Shown here one piece after another: positions 35,247 to 47,219 of a stretch of DNA of 64,000 bases (position 1 is the stretch's first letter; the number at the start of each line of letters is the position of its first letter). Where the stretch lies: positions 27,487,037-27,551,036 of the forward strand of contig CM026426.1 of NCBI GenBank assembly GCA_014871385.1. The letters are read 5' to 3'. Under the pieces are notes generated by a model. The model saw only the letters and a program-made list of their open reading frames with translations. It was not told where the DNA came from and searched no databases. A program made the position numbers and the translations under genes. Origin of the DNA: Ceratodon purpureus. Lineage: Eukaryota > Streptophyta > Bryopsida > Pseudoditrichales > Ditrichaceae.

Positions 35247-36607
35247 GTGAGTATGCTGTGCTTAATTCCGTGATATCCTCTTATCATCTGACTAGTGCTC
35301 ATGTTCACTGAAAGTCACTAATTTCAATCTTTACGCATGAATCCGAATGTGCAACCCCATTCCGGCATACTCATGGAGTGTAGTCGGAACATTATTCCGT
35401 TGCCAGTGATGCATCGAATTCCTGTCTACGCGGAGAACCAAGCGCAGGTGTTGAGCACACTAGACTCACCAATACCGAGGACCAAACTATTCGACGGACG
35501 AGCTCAAAGGTTCCTAGATATTGAGGCAGAAGTAGAGCATACTAGCATCTCTGACCAATCGTGCTAGGCTCGGAAAATGACATTATGGAATGTAATTTAT
35601 TTTTTATTTGACTTGTTTATAAAGACATGTGAGTGTTGTTGACATAATATGTGCATTCAAATTCATATATTCCTACTATGCTCTAATAGCGTTTAGGAAA
35701 CTCAACTTCCGAATTTATATCCATTCCGTACGATCATACCCGAGGTCGGTATGCGTCGCCCATGTACCCGGGAGGTCACTAAACTATACCGCAGCCGTTT
35801 CGGATCTACAATAGAACACACTGTTGGATCGGACAGCCAATTTCCGGAAGAGTGCCAACACACCGACCCCTGTCCCACGCACTGATCTATTCCTGCATTT
35901 ATAAACTATGGTCGCTTACTGACCGGTAAGACTTCACAATTTTATATTATGGAAGTTCATAGATTTAGAGGCATTTTATCATTGTTGAATCTTAATTTTA
36001 AATCGCTACCAACAAGTACATTCTTTTGATGAGGAAACTCCACAAAATGTATTGTCGCCAGTTGAAATTACAAATAATATGCACAAGAAGGTATGGATAC
36101 AGTGCTTCCAAAAGTTCTATGATCATGGTGTGCCAAAACAGCGGAACGTTGAGTTTGATCAAATCACAGCTCATGCATCTGTCGAAGTCGGACGCGGTCT
36201 TCTCAATTTTGAAGAGAATTTGTTTTGATATTTAAAATACAAAATCCGCGAATAAACTGTGCCATAAAATATGAGATAGATTACATGTGCATCTGGGAGC
36301 ATCCAAATGCTCGTCTTATGCGGCACGAAGATGCAAATTTCAACGATGACAATTGTCCTATCTATGAATAAGGTCCCAACCCTGATACATATTTGTGTCG
36401 ACGGAATATTGAACGAGATGGTCTGTATGTTTCTCACTTCCATCCTTTTAGCGGTAGACACCAGTACAAGGTATTTCGGCATTGGAAGGAGGACGAGTGT
36501 GGAAAGTGATTTCCACGGTTGGCACGTTGGAATACTAATTCCGGTAGAAAAAAATTATAAAATTCAAAAATTTTGTGTTAGAAACACGGAAGTATTACGT
36601 AGATAAA
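35247..36607. other. 3' flank of element A and AT-rich intergenic DNA
   Basis: An open frame at 35337-35567 (MNPNVQPHSGILMEC...) could be a further exon of the fusion gene, because its preceding stop sits in a strong splice donor context (GA|GTAAGT), but no acceptor is obvious. TGTTGGATCGGACA at 35822-35835 is another element A palindrome, so the element probably reaches at least 35.84 kb. The rest shows nothing recognisable. Confidence 0.5.
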
Positions 36608-37086
36608 TGTAACAACCGGTTAAGACGGTTGGCTAAAGAAATAAGAGAATCGGAAGGGCAACCGGTTCAGATCCGGTCGTACGAAGCCGGATGAGATAGA
36701 GCATCGTCTATGTGACGGAACCCTGACCAAGCAGACTTAGAGTAACAGCCGGAGGGTATAATTCACGCGGGAAAGGTGGCTGCGACCATTAAAGCGCCGC
36801 TGGCCGCGACCGTCCAATGATGAAGGGCTACGACCGTCCGCCATGATGAGCTACAAATGGGTTGAGGTGAGTAAGGGTATAATAGGAGGAAGAGCAACCG
36901 TGCTCCTCCTTTCTTTTGTCGTTTTGTGGAGCGCCGAACCCTTGTGCTCCTCGGCGTAGTTCGCATTTCGGGTGATGACGGTAGGAGAGAGATGGTGAGA
37001 CGGAAGTGTTTCCGTTAGTCGAGGGATTGTGGTGAGGATCGTGCGTGCAGGTGTTACCGGAGTGATAGTGAGGAGGATTTAGCAGT
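36608..37086 (+). promoter_or_regulatory. Putative promoter and leader of the gag-like gene
   Basis: TATAATA at 36880-36886, followed by a GC-richer leader, lies about 200 bp upstream of the gag-like start codon. The stretch begins TGTAACAACCGG, the kind of TG start often seen in plant LTRs, but no matching second LTR was found on the 3' side, so an LTR is not asserted. Confidence 0.35.
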
Positions 37087-39308
37087 ATGGTTAGGAAAGG
37101 AAAAGAGCCGGTCGAGGAGGGACAGTTGTTGAAGGTACAACGGGTCATGCCGTTGATGCCGGTAGATGACGAAGAGTGGGAGCTCCTCCGGACTTCCTCA
37201 GAGATCATGGGCTGTGAGTTACTACTGGACAAGGCGTGGGGGTGGAAGCAGGCCCTTTCGGCACAGGAGATCATCGTCAAGAACCCCAACAATCGAGGAA
37301 CCATCCGTGGAGAGCCGGAACAGTGGACGGCACAAGACTGGAAGGATACGTATGGCTTCAACAAGGATGGGGAAGTTTTGGCTCCGGAGTCCCAGGAGTT
37401 CGTCTACAACTACATCAAGACGTCCGGCGACAAGAAGGAGGGGTGGGACCTGGACGACATCAAGGATCTGAGAGCCAAGAGGGTGATAGGGTTTATGAAC
37501 CCAATTTTCCATCCGGAAAAGCCCAAACGGATCACCATCAAATGGGCGTCCATCTTCGTTGGGGCCATGGACGGTGAGATTTCCGTGGACTGGGGTCTCA
37601 TGATTAAGACAATAGTCGACCGGCAGGTAGCCAACCTACGGAAGACCAAGAAGCAGGCCACATGCCTTCCATCCTTCCTTATTCATCTTTACCGTCACAA
37701 GGCGTTGTTGACCCTTAAGGAGGTCTTGGAGTATGACGAACTAAAAAGCCTCCAACGGTACGCGGAATGGGAGGAGATGTCCGAGCACGAGGATGATGAC
37801 GATTGTATGGAGGTCTCACCCACTCCGGTTAAGAGACCCCGTCCCAGCCCGGAGAAGGGACAGCCGTCCGATTCGCCTCGGACTCCCACACCGGCTAGGC
37901 GTAACCTGAACACGGAAGTCCTCAAACCCACTGGGCCACCGGTCCACACCGGGGACCAGTGTTTATTTAGCAGGCAAAATTTCGCCAAAAGGCGAAATAA
38001 AAATAGTAATTTTCTAAATTTGGATATAAAGTCCTGAAATCACTGATCAGACGAAGCCAAAACTTACCCAATACGTAAGTTGGATGGAGCCATCATTCTC
38101 CCAACAAATTGCCCCTTTTAAGGTGTCTAGTTACATTATACTACATAATACTTGAAATTAGTGGGAAAAAAACAAGGACTGCCAAAGAACTTCTCCATAA
38201 AAAAATTTGATGAAGCCAAAAATTCGCTCCTAATATATTCTTTGTGGCCACCCTAGCACCAAACCAAAAATCCTAAGATTTACACTGCCGGGGACTCGTG
38301 CCAAGACTTATTCAACCTTTCGGAACAGATGGCGGCCTATGTCCAGTACCTACAAGCGACCCGGCAGCTCGAGAGCCAGTTGGTGAAGAAGGTAGTTCAA
38401 CTTACGGGCACTGACCGGTTGGAAGAATGCATTGTCATCCTTCACAAACACCGGGACCCGGCCAGTCTGCAGGCCCAGCATGTCGACCAGATGGATCAGT
38501 ACTGGGAGAGGATCAACAAACTCCAACAGGAGGTGCATGATGCCCCAAAGGACTTCATGACGCTCGTGTCCGGGTAGCCCATGCCATCCAGTCTGTTGTA
38601 GAGGTCAAGGCTACCTTAGCCCTTCCGGTGGATGTGGCAAATCAGTGCGCCATCTACCAAGCATTCTTGACTCGTCAACCGGATCCGGCTCGAAAATTGA
38701 TCCTGAAATTCATGCACGACCGGACGCAGGTGATGAAGGACACTTGGTTGCAGATGAGACACCTAGTGGAAATCCTCTGCGACGGAAAGGATGGTCCGTC
38801 AAGACCACCAGAGTCACCGGCGGATCGAGAGGAGCCCAGACCATCGGCACCAACCATGGGGCCGGCACAGGTACCACCCTTCGCTTTTCCAGTACAGTCA
38901 ACCATCCGGCCAGTTCAACCGGAGCTTGGACAACCATTGGCGGATCCTCTTCCGGACACCTTGGACAGTCTTCACAACCTGCCCAATCCGGAAGGAGTTG
39001 AGGTTGTTGACCCCGAGAACATCCATTTGGAGGGGGACCAAGGACCACTGCCGGGAGCTGGCTTCGTTCCGGTACAGGGATCTCCATCTCCACAACGTAT
39101 GCGGGTGGATCCCGGTGTAACCCGGGTGGCTGCACGATCTCCCTCACCAGCGACACAAGCAGGACGAGTCTGGAAGGCGAGTGACCATCCGGTACCAGAT
39201 ACCCCGGGAGCCAGCACCTCACTGAAGAAGCTGAAGAAGGGGGAACAAAAGAAGGAACGGCCGGATGGAACCCGGCACAGCCCAAGGTTCGATAAGAACA
39301 AGGAGTAG
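37087..39308 (+). pseudogene. Gag-like protein of a retroelement, interrupted by a MITE and a frameshift
   Basis: The first part (37087-37956) encodes about 290 codons starting MVRKGKEPVEEGQLLKVQ, with a Trp-containing globular region (WKQALSAQ, WTAQDWKDTYGF, ITIKWASIFVGAMDG) and then a Pro/Ser-rich acidic tail. The frame is cut by the MITE at 37957-38287 and resumes in the same phase after the duplicated target (insert plus duplication is 339 bp, a multiple of three), giving the helical part AAYVQYLQATRQLESQLV. A frameshift near 38570 moves the continuation into the frame ending at 39308 (YQAFLTRQPDPARKLILKF, then a long Pro-rich, charged tail). Predicted order (globular, coiled-coil, Pro-rich) resembles gag-like proteins of plant retroelements, but no zinc knuckle or protease is seen. 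Family not recognised; a domesticated or unrelated protein is possible. Confidence 0.5.
37957..38287. mobile_element. Non-autonomous hAT element (MITE), 331 bp, with 8-bp target duplication
   Basis: CCGGGGAC occurs immediately before (37949-37956) and after (38288-38295) the insert. The ends are CAGTGTTTA and TTTACACTG, imperfect inverted repeats of the CAGTG type. An 8-bp duplication with CAG/TG-type ends is the signature of the hAT superfamily. The interior is AT-rich and non-coding. The perfect duplication implies a fairly recent insertion, after the gag-like gene existed. Confidence 0.88.
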
Positions 39309-40702
39309 GGGTTAGGATAAGGACCGGATTAATTGGCAGCGACTAACGATGGGGCTCGATTGCACCCGGCTGTCAATCCGGATAGATAGCGGCGGTAACG
39401 AGGAAAGGAAGGCGGCCACCGGTCCGGGATACCCGGGATCCAAGATCCGGAATTCTGGATCTCGGTTGGCCACTTGTTTGCTATAGCCCCGTCAGGATTA
39501 GTACTTAAGCTTGACGTTTTTCCAAGGCCGCGGCCTTGTTTTTGTACGCCGTTTTGTTGTTGCAATTAAGAATATATGTTTGGATTTGTTGTATCAACCG
39601 GCTGACTGACGGGTCCGTTGCCGTAACGGTTTGTGGGTACCATTGTCTCCATTAGTGTCTTGGAGGAGAGTTGAACAATGTGGTGATTGGGAGAGCGCCC
39701 GATCCTAGGAAGAACTTTCAATTCAAAGTACAAAGGTTTATTTTCAAGATACTAAATTAGGAACCATATACAATTCTAAAAAAACAAGTGTATAAATAAT
39801 TGATAATCATGGTTTTCAACTTATATTTTATTATAACAACATATTCAAAAGAGAATCTTATTAGAGCCATGCTATAATTTAATTTCAAAAGCTTGCATAG
39901 TATTTTGGAATGCTTCAAACAACCAATCAGTTGACTGAACTAGACTTCATCTCAAGTTCATCTAAAAATAACCTGAAGTGGAGACAAGTCCATAACTTTC
40001 AGACCTTTAACAAATATACAATTTTCAGGAGCACGATGATTGCACATTAGAAGGATGATTGTAATCAAATAACCAATCTCGGAAACTGTGTCTGGAAAGG
40101 CTAGGATGCTAAGTGCTTCAATGAATTGCAGATCCTGCCGCCGAGGCTAGACATCAACTCCCGCCACTCCATGTATTTGAATTCCACCACATGTCATGTC
40201 AAGATGTGCTAGCCCATATGGATCTTAATCAAAGCAAATCCCTAGGGCCAGAATAGACTATCCTGATTGGTTGATCCCAATCGCCTTACCCCTCTTCTTG
40301 CGAGGAATTTCAACGGCTCAGATTGAGTAAGGCAGAGTACTTATTGTATTCTTTGGTACTAAAAGGTCCCAATGGTACAGTGGAGTTTTGCCAAAACTGC
40401 ACTACCTCTAGTGTACTTCTACTAAAGGGGCGTAGCTCGAGATACTCGGTGGGGCAGCAATGGAGCGCAGCCAGAGCGCACGCTTTAGAGACAGGAACAC
40501 CGCGAGGTAGGGAAGAAGTAAGGGAGCGCGAGAGAGAAGAATTCGAGGTGCGGGTAGCAATGAAGAGGAAGCTAGAAGGGAGGGTCCGCGGAAGAAGGCA
40601 TGAGGGGAGAGAGCCAATGGAGGGACATCTGCGAGCGAGCCTGCTGCCGAGGAGATCTAGAAGAAGGGGAGACAAACAGAAGGAAAGCTCGGCCGGGACG
40701 AG
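39309..40702. other. 3' flank of the gag-like gene and intergenic DNA
   Basis: 39309-39600 continues the GC-rich retroelement-like character (repeated CCGG motifs). Beyond 39700 the DNA is AT-rich and then, from about 40.4 kb, purine-rich. Open frames on the minus strand at 40310-40978 are shadows of the purine-rich plus strand. No gene called. Confidence 0.45.
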
Positions 40703-42354
40703 GTGGGAGAAGAAGTGACACCGATGCAGACGAAAGGAGGAGGAGCGATGCGAGGGAGGGCACCAAGACGGGACGAGGAGGAGGGAGAACCAGCCGCGGG
40801 TTCGAAGTCCACAGTGAAGAAGAAGGGGAAGGGAAATGTGCGGTCCGAGAAGGCCTTCCTGTGCGTGGAGGACGTTGACGAAGAAATTGGCAGGTTGAAG
40901 AAGCCTCTGCAAGAGCTGAAGAAGGCAGAATTCGCAGCAGAGTATGGACTCTCCAATGAGGGAAAGAATCCCCACCACTTCCGTCGCGGAATAGTCACCT
41001 CTGACACGATGCGTAGATTATTCAGTAAATTGTACGGGGATTGGGGCCGTAGCGGATTTTATTGGCAAGGCTGCAAGGTTCAAGAGGTTGAGGACAGGGT
41101 GAAGTACTTGCACCAAATTCTGTACCAGCACGAAGAGGAGGAGAATCCGAAACCTGATTACCATCAGGTTTGCCAAAGGAGTTGCTTTGGAGTACGAAGA
41201 AGGTAGAGGTCGAGTGAATTGGTGTGTATTTAGGGAGGAGATCAACAAGCGTCAAAGGAGTCGGGACAAGTTAGAACGAGGGAAGCTGGAGGAGTTGAGG
41301 AAGAGTATCGCAGATTCCAAGTGCAAGGAGGGGAAGAAGAAGGTGGACGTGCGAGGAAAGGAGTGGCACGGCATCAAGGTCGAGCCCGGCTGGGAAGGCA
41401 AGGTGGAGCAAGGGGACGTGGTGAGGGTGCGGGGTCGTGGGGCACCGGGTGAATCAAGGGGGAGACTTAAATCAGCTATGGCCTCGGGTGTCTGTTTGCA
41501 GGAGGATGCGACGGCACGTGATCAGAGTAGTGGAAGGTTGGCCAAGGGGGCAGTGTAGGATCGGCTGCAAGACGTGGAGGGACTAATGCAGCCCATATTT
41601 GGAGCAAAAGCACAAGCGGGAGCTCGAGAAGGAGGCGGCTCAACGGCTTGACAGCGCCATTTGGCGCACCAAACAGTCTGAATGGGGCATGGGTCAGCTA
41701 AGGAAACAGGAAGAGCAGAAGATGGCATTGATAAGAACACTTGAAGAGCAAGGAGCGGATGTATACAAGGAGAAGATCAAGATGAAGGAAATTTAGGAGC
41801 AGCTGGCAGAGGAGGAGAAGATGGTCGTGGCTGCAAAGAAGGAGCTCCAGACTGCCGAGGCTGAGATCTAGGTGTTGACAAGGGAGTTGGACTTGGGCCA
41901 GCTGCAGTTTGATGCCCTTGCAGCAAAGAAGTTTCAATTGAAGCATGGGAGGAGCAATCTGAACTTTGCTCCTAGTCCAATGGTGTATGCGGCTGGGGAA
42001 TCAATACTGCCCGGGGTTGATTTTTCAGATGAGCCCTCGTTGATCAGGATTACAGCGTATTGCTTGTGTTCCTTCCCACATCCGCAGAATGACATGGTTG
42101 TATCCTCCTGTAGACACTTGTATCATCCTTTTTGTGCTTCAGTTTTCTTCGTAGGAAGCTGCATGTGCATGGTCACAGGGTGTGGGGAGATGTGTCACCC
42201 GGATTGGCACCAAAGTTTTGGCTGGAGGGAGCCACCTGCAGATTTAGTGGAGAAGGCTAGGATGCTAGGACTGGCCGAAGAAAGGAAAAGACTGATGGAA
42301 GAGAGAACAAACCAGGCTATGGCCAAGGTGCCTTCGGATGGTGAGTTTGCTTAA
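40703..42354 (+). pseudogene. Transposon-like protein with coiled coil and RING-like zinc cluster (decayed)
   Basis: Several plus-strand frames join across shifts and stops: 40703-41206 (basic start, then ELKKAEFAAEYGLSNEGKNP and MRRLFSKLYGDWGRSGFYW), 41187-41558 (Lys/Arg/Glu-rich, ending in an RVRGRGAPGESRG segment), 41599-41796 and 41872-42354. The last pair forms a long Glu/Lys-rich coiled coil followed by a cysteine-histidine cluster CLCSFPHPQNDMVVSSCRHL, then HPFCASVFF and MCHPDWHQSFGW, spaced like a degenerate RING finger. A TAG lies between 41796 and 41872. The stop at 42354 directly follows a possible splice donor (GATG|GTGAGT). I do not recognise the family; its shape suggests a repetitive transposon-borne protein. 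Confidence 0.45.
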
Positions 42355-42644
42355 ACCTAATTTTCTGACTCTTATTATGTGTCCTCCTACTTGAATAGTC
42401 AATGTTGTGCTTTGTAGGGATCTCAGTGCTTATGTACTACGTAGCTCAGATTGTAGTATGCAATTGTTCCACTTCTCGTGAGTTCTAGGAGTTTGTTATA
42501 GGAAGTATAACCAATACACCCGTTGGCTGGTAAGGTTGTACACTCCATACTTGTGGTTGCGATCACTCATATGATCGTGATCTTAGAGAAGTTAAGCTTG
42601 CACAATGCATAAGAAGGCCAATTTCACTAACGGCATGTGACTAA

Positions 42645-43960
42645 ATGTGTACCTTAGTGTCGAAGTCTATGTCTTGGATGGAAGCTCGGAAGATGATGCG
42701 AGCTCACATGAGGAGACAGAGGAGGGAGGAGACGGCGCTGTCAATATGGAGCTCAAGCCTTCACCGCCAGCCGGTGGAGAAGGCAGCCCACAACAGCCAG
42801 ACAGGGAAGACCGTGTGGAAGGCCGTGTGGAAGAGGAGGATTTGGTCGAAGTTATGAGTCCAGGGGAAGCTGAAGGGGGTCAGGGTGTTTGGGTTGTTGG
42901 TATTGGTGTCAGTGGGAGCGGGAAGAAGGCTGAAGGAGGGGTTGTGGTTGTCGTGAGCGGGAAGAGGAAGAGTGAGACCGCAGGGGTCGTTGGGAGCGGG
43001 AAGAAGAAGGCCAAGGCAGTAGAGGAGGGGACAGAGGTGGAAGGAGAAGCGGTGACGGCAATGGAGAAGGGACCGCAGGGTGTGAGGGGGACATAGGTGA
43101 TGGCAATGGAGAAGGGACCGCAGGGAGTGAATGGAGCGGAGGCGATGGCAGAGGAGAAGAAGGGACTGCAGGGAGTGAAGGGGAAGGAGATGCCGGCAAT
43201 GTTGAATTCTGCCCTGGTAGTGAAGGGGAAGGACATGAGAGGAAGGAAATGGCCAAGCCTGGGTCACAATGCCTCCCGGGAGGCAAGGGAAGAGCGCTTT
43301 TGGGAGAACTTCCTCGGGATGGAGGGGGGACCACGGCTAGGGGTTTGGTGGAGACATTGATTTCGATGGAGGCTGCTGTAAAGTTCATGGCGGTATCAAG
43401 AAGGAGGTCCGAGGGTACTTTAAAGGAGACGGAGCAGGCGGCAAAAGAGAAGGGCGATGCTGGGAGGACTCGTGTAGAGGAGGGGGGGTTGGATGTGCAA
43501 GCTTCAGTCTGCTTGGAAGGAGAGGCAGCCGTAGAGGACTCAGCCGCCGTGGAAGGATCGGCTGGTGTGGCGTCCTTGGGAGCACCGGAGGGAGAAGGAG
43601 CCCAGGTGATGAAATCTGTTTCGCCCCGGTCTCCTTTCAAGCTGAGAGCAAAGAGGGCAAAGGGGTCGGAGGTGGAGGATGATGTTGGGTGGGGACAATG
43701 TGCGGCGGTAGAGAATGTGTACTCAGCTGACAAGACCACATAAAAGGAGCTGGCTGGGATTGTCGGAGTGAGTGGGAGTCCCGTTGCTATCATTGAGGTC
43801 AATGTGCGGACCAGGGCACACACCGCCAAGGAGGCACAGCAAGCGGCATAGGAATCTGCTAAGAAGACCAGGGCGAAGGGGAGAAAGAATGAGAAGGTGA
43901 AGGGCGGCAAGGTAGGTGGCAATCTCTTACAGAAACAGCAGAGAGGTGGTGCCACATAGA
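42645..43960 (+). pseudogene. Low-complexity charged protein remnant
   Basis: Plus-strand frames 42647-43096, 43097-43360 and 43249-43743, plus a continuation past TAA 43741 to about 43957, encode Gly/Glu/Lys/Val-rich sequence with repeated motifs (GSGKK twice, AMEKGPQGV twice) and no folded domain. The antisense strand is also open over long stretches because of the skewed composition; that is not evidence of a gene. It could be a disordered N-terminal part of the SET-domain gene that follows, or the tail of the preceding transposon-like gene. Confidence 0.35.
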
Positions 43961-44289
43961 ATACAGGCTCAAGCAATCTGTAGGATTGCTTTTTGTATTT
44001 AGTTCTTTCTGTTTTTGATCTATTGAGCTGCGGTAGAATGCTTGTATAGAATGGATTTGCAGGTATATTAATGTATCATACTTCATCACTGAGGTCTTCC
44101 TTTCAGGGAAGGTTTGAGGCTTGTCTGTTTTTTTTCCCCATACGGTTGTTCTATTTGCGGCCCTAATTTTTATTTCTTTATTTGTAGTCTTCTCCTCCGG
44201 TCTTAGAACTTATCTTTTCTATTTTCATGACCATGACGAGGGGAAGGTGGTCTGCGAGGATTCAACAAGGCTGAAGCTTCCTATGATGC

Positions 44290-45249
44290 AGCAGACTTGT
44301 CTAAGGGACTCGAGAGGATTTCTATCCTTGTCGGTCAGTCTGAAATTGCTATGACATATTTTCAATACATGGATTCTAGTGTGGTCTTTGACCAAGCAGT
44401 CGTGCCTACCACCCTCAAAAGCCTCCGCCTCGGGGATATTTGTCTCTGTTCCCCGGAATGCTTGGGGGTGAATGGTACTTCTGCATGCCAATCCAGTCCA
44501 GTCGGTGGAGATGCATGCACTAAAGGAGGCCAAGTGGAGGATGCGTATCTTGAGCCACGAATCGAAGAAGATGCACATTACTGTAAGAAGGGTGCACGGT
44601 GTTTTAATGGAGATTCAGTGTGCTGAGGTCATGTGGGTCGTCTTTTCATTAAGGAGTGCAATGTCGAGTGTAGGTGTCATAGTGATTGTGGCAATCGTGT
44701 TGTCCAGTAGGGAATGAAGTATCAAGTAGAGGTTTTTCCTATAGTCCTTACGGGGTGGGAGATTTGGACGACTGAGCTAATACCTAGAGGTGCGTTTGTT
44801 ATTGAGTTGACAGGAGAGATTTTAACAAATGCTGAGCAAATGGTTAGGAAGTTGAAGGTTGTTGGAGATTAGTCCTATAGCTTGCAACTTGATGCTGACT
44901 CGGCTGCTGAGCTGAAACTGGACGACCAAAGTGCACTATGCTCGGACTCTTCTCGGTTTGGAAATGTGGCCAAGTTTTTGAACCACAGGTTAGAACTTGC
45001 GACCATATTCTATATACTCTGCGGTCTTTTTCCTCACGTATTCAATTTGACCTAACAATGGGCCTCTGCCATTACAGGTTTGAAAATTCTAACCCAGAAG
45101 ACATACCTGTCTTAATAGAGAGTGTCGATCGCCGCTTCTATCATGTAGCATTTTTTGCAAATCGTATCATATGTCCTGGAGAGGAACTAACTTGGGACTA
45201 TGGCATTAATTTTAACATTGATGATCCGGACCTACCACTGTTTTCTTGA
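44290..45249 (+). pseudogene. SUVR-type SET-domain histone lysine methyltransferase remnant
   Basis: Intact SUVR proteins methylate histone H3 Lys9 in plant nuclei. In order: a cysteine-rich pre-SET (GDICLCSPECLG near 44435, later FIKECNVECRCHSDCGNRVV), then SET-domain segments GWEIWTTELIPRGAFVIELT plus GEILT, LDADSAAELKLDDQSALC, FGNVAKFLNHR, RRFYHVAFFANRIICPGEEL and TWDYGINF. A GT-AG intron (44989-45077) splits the NHR motif, and the exon join FLNHR/FENSN is exact. Stops interrupt it: TGA 44624, TAG 44708, TAG 44870, and TGA 45247 where the post-SET cysteines should begin. The cysteine of the NHxC motif is Phe here. So this is a non-functional copy or a captured fragment. It lies among transposon remnants, which favours capture or a dispersed copy. 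Confidence 0.75.
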
Positions 45250-46766
45250 AAGTGTAAAGGTAAAATGTATAGAGACAATGCCATCCGACGGTCAACCGGG
45301 GGGGTAGCTTGTATGCGAGCGGAGATTTGGAGAGCGACGAGCAAAAAATGAAGGTCTAAATCTAAAAACAGTAATATTATTATCAAAAATAATAACTATT
45401 ATTAGCATATTCAAATATTTTTAGAATATTCTAAGAATATTCTAAGAATATTACTATTTTTGGTAATAATTATGGCCCTATAACCGTGGACTGAAATTCT
45501 CTCTTTCTCATAATTTTCAATCTAGCTCCTTTGTCCCTTTATTTAAAGTTGATATGACTGATCAATTGAATTTTGAATCCTGTATCATTTTCTTTACATT
45601 ACTACATTTCTACCGATCTCATCATGTCATTTCTAAATTTTTTTTAATTATTTGAATTAACTTCTCTTTCGACATTCTTCAATTCTACCCATCTTTTCAA
45701 TTCCAATTCTATCTATCGTTTTTTAATCTCCAATAAATGTATTACAGCGTTGATGTAAATCGCCATTTACTCTTCCTTTTTCTGGTGTTCAAATTTTTCT
45801 AATATATATATATTCTTTTTATTTATTTTTTCATTTGAATTATTCCCTTCTAATTTTTATTTTTAAATACTGTGTAGCGTTTGTATTAACGCATCATCTT
45901 TAAGTTGCATTTAGAATCTTTTATTTATTTTTTTGTTTTAATTTTTTTTACCTTTTATCATTAACTCTTTTTTATCATTTATTCTTTTTATCTTTAGTCG
46001 TTTTTTATTTATTTTTATTTTTCATACCTTTTATCTTTTTATTGTTTTTATTTAGTATCTTCATTATTTTTATTTTATTTTAGACTGTTTTCTAATTTTT
46101 CCCCAAAGTATATATATATATTATTATCTTTTATCTTTTTTAATTTTTAAATTTTTTTAATCAATTATTCTTTTTTTTTTTAGTTTAATTCCATCATTTA
46201 TCCTTTTATTACTTGTAATTTAACGCTATAATACATTTAACGCTGTAATACATTTAACGCTGTAATACAGTAATTTCTTTTATTACTTGTAACTTTTTAA
46301 CTATAATTTTTTATATTTTTTTTCTATTTTTTCACTCTCTATATATATGTATTTTTTTCTTTTATCTGTTTTTTTTCTTATTTTTTTTATCATTTAACTT
46401 ATTTATTTTCTTATTCTTTTATCTTTTATCTTTTTTATTTTCTTATTTTTTTTTTTCATTTGTCTTCTAATTTTACTTTCTTTTAATTCTAGACCTTTTA
46501 ATTTTATTATCTTTTATCTTTTGAAATAGCTTCTAGTTCACCTTTGATTGATGGTTTAGGGTATTTTGTCTACAAATTAATCAAAAGAGTGATAACAAAC
46601 CTATTCACGCCATTGAGTTGGATAATATTTATACATTATTATATATCCCACTATTCAAGGGCTCCGAGCACTTACCTCCCCGATATTCAAGTAGTGGCAA
46701 TAGAAGCTCTCATCCTCTTTGTTCGTTCTCTTCTTGAATCAAGTTCCAAGAAGAGCGTGTTGTGAT
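45250..46766. other. T-rich, AT-rich intergenic DNA
   Basis: 45540-46530 is dominated by TTTTATTT-like sequence without coding potential. 45380-45470 contains AGAATATTCTAAGAATATTC-type inverted repeats. A 19-bp unit (TAATACATTTAACGCTG core) is repeated about three times at 46220-46270. Confidence 0.6.
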
Positions 46767-47219
46767 ATGGAAGTTGCCGGGGAAACCACTATCTCACTTG
46801 GTGATGTCGTTGGCCCATTTCATCCGTATGTGGAGGTCATGGGGGAAGAGGAGTTGAATGGGTGCAGTGAAGGGCATTCTGGAAATGATGGCGTGGAAGT
46901 AAAAGTAGATGTGATAGGAGACATAGTGGCTGTAGAAGAGCCAAGTGTTCTCGTAGTTCCCCTAGAGGAACCGGTTGTCCCTTTGGCACCTCATGCATAC
47001 TCCAAGGTCGAGAAGATTCCACCGGGGACTTATTCTAGGGAGGCATTACGTGGAAAGAGTTTAGCTATTCCATTGTTGAAACGTCTCCGCCTACGACAAG
47101 TGCCAATTGAGGAACGAACAATGAATGTCAATGTAGCTTGTCTTGTAGTGCAGGAGGTTGTTCGTGATTGTGCTGAAAATGCGAAAGGGATATTTAAATG
47201 CATTAAGTTCAAGGAATAA
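46767..47219 (+). CDS. Hypothetical protein, possible accessory gene of element B
   Basis: 150 codons from the ATG at 46767 (MEVAGETTISLGDVVGPF). It has an acidic, Val-rich first half and a basic patch (LLKRLRLRQVPIEER) before a short helical end. No known domain. It is convergent with the element B transposase (end 47479), the same arrangement as the 156-codon frame near element A. An upstream in-frame ATG at 46719 lies in poor context. Confidence 0.4.
   Translation: MEVAGETTISLGDVVGPFHPYVEVMGEEELNGCSEGHSGNDGVEVKVDVIGDIVAVEEPSVLVVPLEEPVVPLAPHAYSKVEKIPPGTYSREALRGKSLAIPLLKRLRLRQVPIEERTMNVNVACLVVQEVVRDCAENAKGIFKCIKFKE

Noticed and set aside
36620-36690. tRNA-like GGTTCAGATCC near the start of the gag-like element
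   Set aside because: The B-box match is partial, the A box is poor, and no cloverleaf can be drawn.
38677-38690. CCGGATCCGG in the gag-like gene as another element A palindrome
   Set aside because: Lies in coding sequence, lacks the TGT/ACA arms and is single; likely coincidence.
36608-39700. Flanking LTRs for the gag-like gene
   Set aside because: The 5' side starts TGTAAC, but I found no matching sequence on the 3' side.
40310-40978. Minus-strand Leu/Ser-rich open frame of 222 codons
   Set aside because: Shadow of the purine-rich plus strand; no signal peptide plus domain pattern.
42909-43976. Long minus-strand open frame (355 codons, Pro/Ser-rich)
   Set aside because: It is the mirror of a purine-rich, low-complexity plus-strand frame; composition alone keeps it open and no domain is present.
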